Source of the DNA: Microbacteriaceae bacterium
Lineage (GTDB): Bacteria > Actinomycetota > Actinomycetes > Actinomycetales > Microbacteriaceae
NCBI GenBank assembly: GCA_025463665.1
Contig: JAODAY010000362.1
Span: forward strand, 1 to 6,622
DNA length: 6,622 nt
Direction: 5' to 3'
Numbering within the stretch: position 1 is the first letter of the stretch; the number at the start of each line of letters is the position of its first letter. Shown piece by piece: positions 5,562-6,622 of the stretch. The position numbers and the translations under genes were made by a program. The notes beneath the pieces are model-generated. The model ran no database searches and was not told where the DNA came from. It was given only the letters and a program-made list of their open reading frames with translations.

Positions 5562-6622
5562 ATGTCGCGCGCTACACCGTCTTCACCGTCGCCATCGAAG
5601 AAACCACCCGTCTCTCCAGACGGATCGATGTCGCACAAGCAGGTACTCGAATCGCTGTCTGGGCTGCTGCTCGGCATGTTCGTCTCGATCCTCGCGGGAA
5701 CGGTCGTCGCGACATCCCTGCCCATCATCATTTCGGACCTCGACGGTGACCAGTCGGCCTACACCTGGGTCGTGACCTCGACGCTTCTCGCCACGACGGT
5801 GTCGACGCCGCTCTGGGGCAAGTTCGCCGACCTCTTCAACCGCAAGCTGCTCATTCAGCTCGCGCTCGCCATCTTTGTCATCGGTTCGGCGGCTGCCGGC
5901 TTCAGCCAGGACACCAACACGCTCATCGTGTTCCGCGTCTTCCAGGGTCTCGGTGGCGGTGGCCTCGCGGCGCTGAGCCAGATCATCATGGCCGACATCA
6001 TCAGCCCGCGTGACCGCGGCAAGTATGCCGGTCTCTTCGGCGGCGTCATGGCCATCGGCACGGTCGGCGGACCGCTGCTCGGCGGACTCGTCACCGACAG
6101 CTTCGGCTGGCGCTGGAACTTCTTCATCGCACTGCCCATCGCGATCGTCGCGATCATTCTGCTGCAGCGCACCCTGCACCTTCCCAAGCACCCCAAGCGC
6201 AAGGTGCACATCGACTACCTCGGCGCGGTACTCATCGCCGCCGGCGTCTCGTTGCTGCTCATCTGGGTCTCGCTTGCGGGCTCGAACTTCGAATGGCTTT
6301 CCGCAACCAGCCTCGTGATGGTCGGTGGAGCCGTCGTGCTGCTGCTCGCCGCAGTGCTCGTGGAATTCAAGGTCCCCGAGCCGATCATTCCGCTCTCCAT
6401 GTTCAAGAACCGCACCTTCACTCTCGCCGTCGTCGCGAGCATCTCCGTCGGTGTTTCGATGTTCGGCACCTCCGTGTTCCTCTCGCAGTACATGCAGCTC
6501 GCCCGCGGCGCGACCCCGACCCAGTCGGGACTGCTCACCATCCCGATGATGGCGGGCCTGCTCATTGCCTCGACAATCTTCGGTGGCATCATCAGCAAGC
6601 GCGGCAACTGGAAGGCCATCAT
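5562..6622 (+). CDS. MFS drug-efflux pump, DHA2 (EmrB/QacA, 14-TM) family, 3' end cut by window
   Basis: The frame stays open from ATG 5562 to the right edge, 353 complete codons of a protein that is usually about 480-550 residues. A polar Pro/Ser/Lys-rich head (1-30) precedes the first membrane helix (about 35-57). Major facilitator motifs are clear: motif A GKFADLFNRK (86-95), the motif-B region RVFQGLGGGGLAAL (125-138) and the antiporter motif C from GTVGGPLLGG (166-175) through WRWNFF (183-188). About 10 of the expected 14 helices lie inside the window. At the place of the TM1 acidic residue important in QacA (motif D1, LDxT) this protein has LAGT (44-47), which I recall in a large actinobacterial subgroup. 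The family exports lipophilic or cationic drugs by proton antiport; the actual substrate cannot be read here. A start at M23 (5628) is possible but less well supported. The gene lies 74 bases downstream of the ABC permease. Confidence 0.9.
   Translation, partial: MSRATPSSPSPSKKPPVSPDGSMSHKQVLESLSGLLLGMFVSILAGTVVATSLPIIISDLDGDQSAYTWVVTSTLLATTVSTPLWGKFADLFNRKLLIQLALAIFVIGSAAAGFSQDTNTLIVFRVFQGLGGGGLAALSQIIMADIISPRDRGKYAGLFGGVMAIGTVGGPLLGGLVTDSFGWRWNFFIALPIAIVAIILLQRTLHLPKHPKRKVHIDYLGAVLIAAGVSLLLIWVSLAGSNFEWLSATSLVMVGGAVVLLLAAVLVEFKVPEPIIPLSMFKNRTFTLAVVASISVGVSMFGTSVFLSQYMQLARGATPTQSGLLTIPMMAGLLIASTIFGGIISKRGNWKAI

Overview
The window looks like chromosomal DNA from a high-GC actinomycete, possibly Microbacteriaceae. 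The evidence is GC-rich third codon positions throughout, GTG and TTG starts, a likely leaderless mRNA, a sortase substrate with a LAxTG-type signal, and an ABC exporter of the kind annotated as tetronasin-type in actinobacteria. The family placement is an inference from gene style, not from a marker gene.

Layout from left to right: (1) Bases 48-1538 (+) encode an amino-acid permease that closely resembles L-asparagine permease AnsP. (2) Bases 1539-1758 are non-coding and hold two back-to-back hairpins. (3) Bases 1759-2058 (+) encode a very small predicted secreted protein with a LASTG sorting signal, read from a TTG start. (4) Bases 2064-2111 form a perfect 19-bp inverted repeat, probably a terminator shared by two convergent genes. 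(5) Bases 2115-2837 (-) encode a DUF72/YecE-type TIM-barrel protein. (6) A 77-bp divergent gap carries a promoter placed so that its transcript should start at the ATG of the next gene. (7) Bases 2915-3868 and 3865-5487 (+) encode an ABC exporter: an ATPase and a double-length ABC-2 permease that overlap by the four bases ATGA. (8) A 74-bp gap carries a well-spaced promoter and an operator-like inverted repeat. (9) From 5562 to the right edge (+) lies the first ~70% of a 14-TM-type DHA2 (EmrB/QacA) drug-efflux pump, cut by the window.

Functionally this is a transport-rich stretch: one nutrient importer and two unrelated exporters, one ATP-driven and one probably driven by an ion gradient, each exporter with its own promoter. 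No transcriptional regulator, mobile element, tRNA, rRNA or CRISPR array was seen. I found no clearly new biological system. The points most worth a second look are the miniature sortase substrate with its structured upstream region, the long bidirectional terminator, the leaderless start of the ABC operon, and the operator-like element in front of the DHA2 pump.
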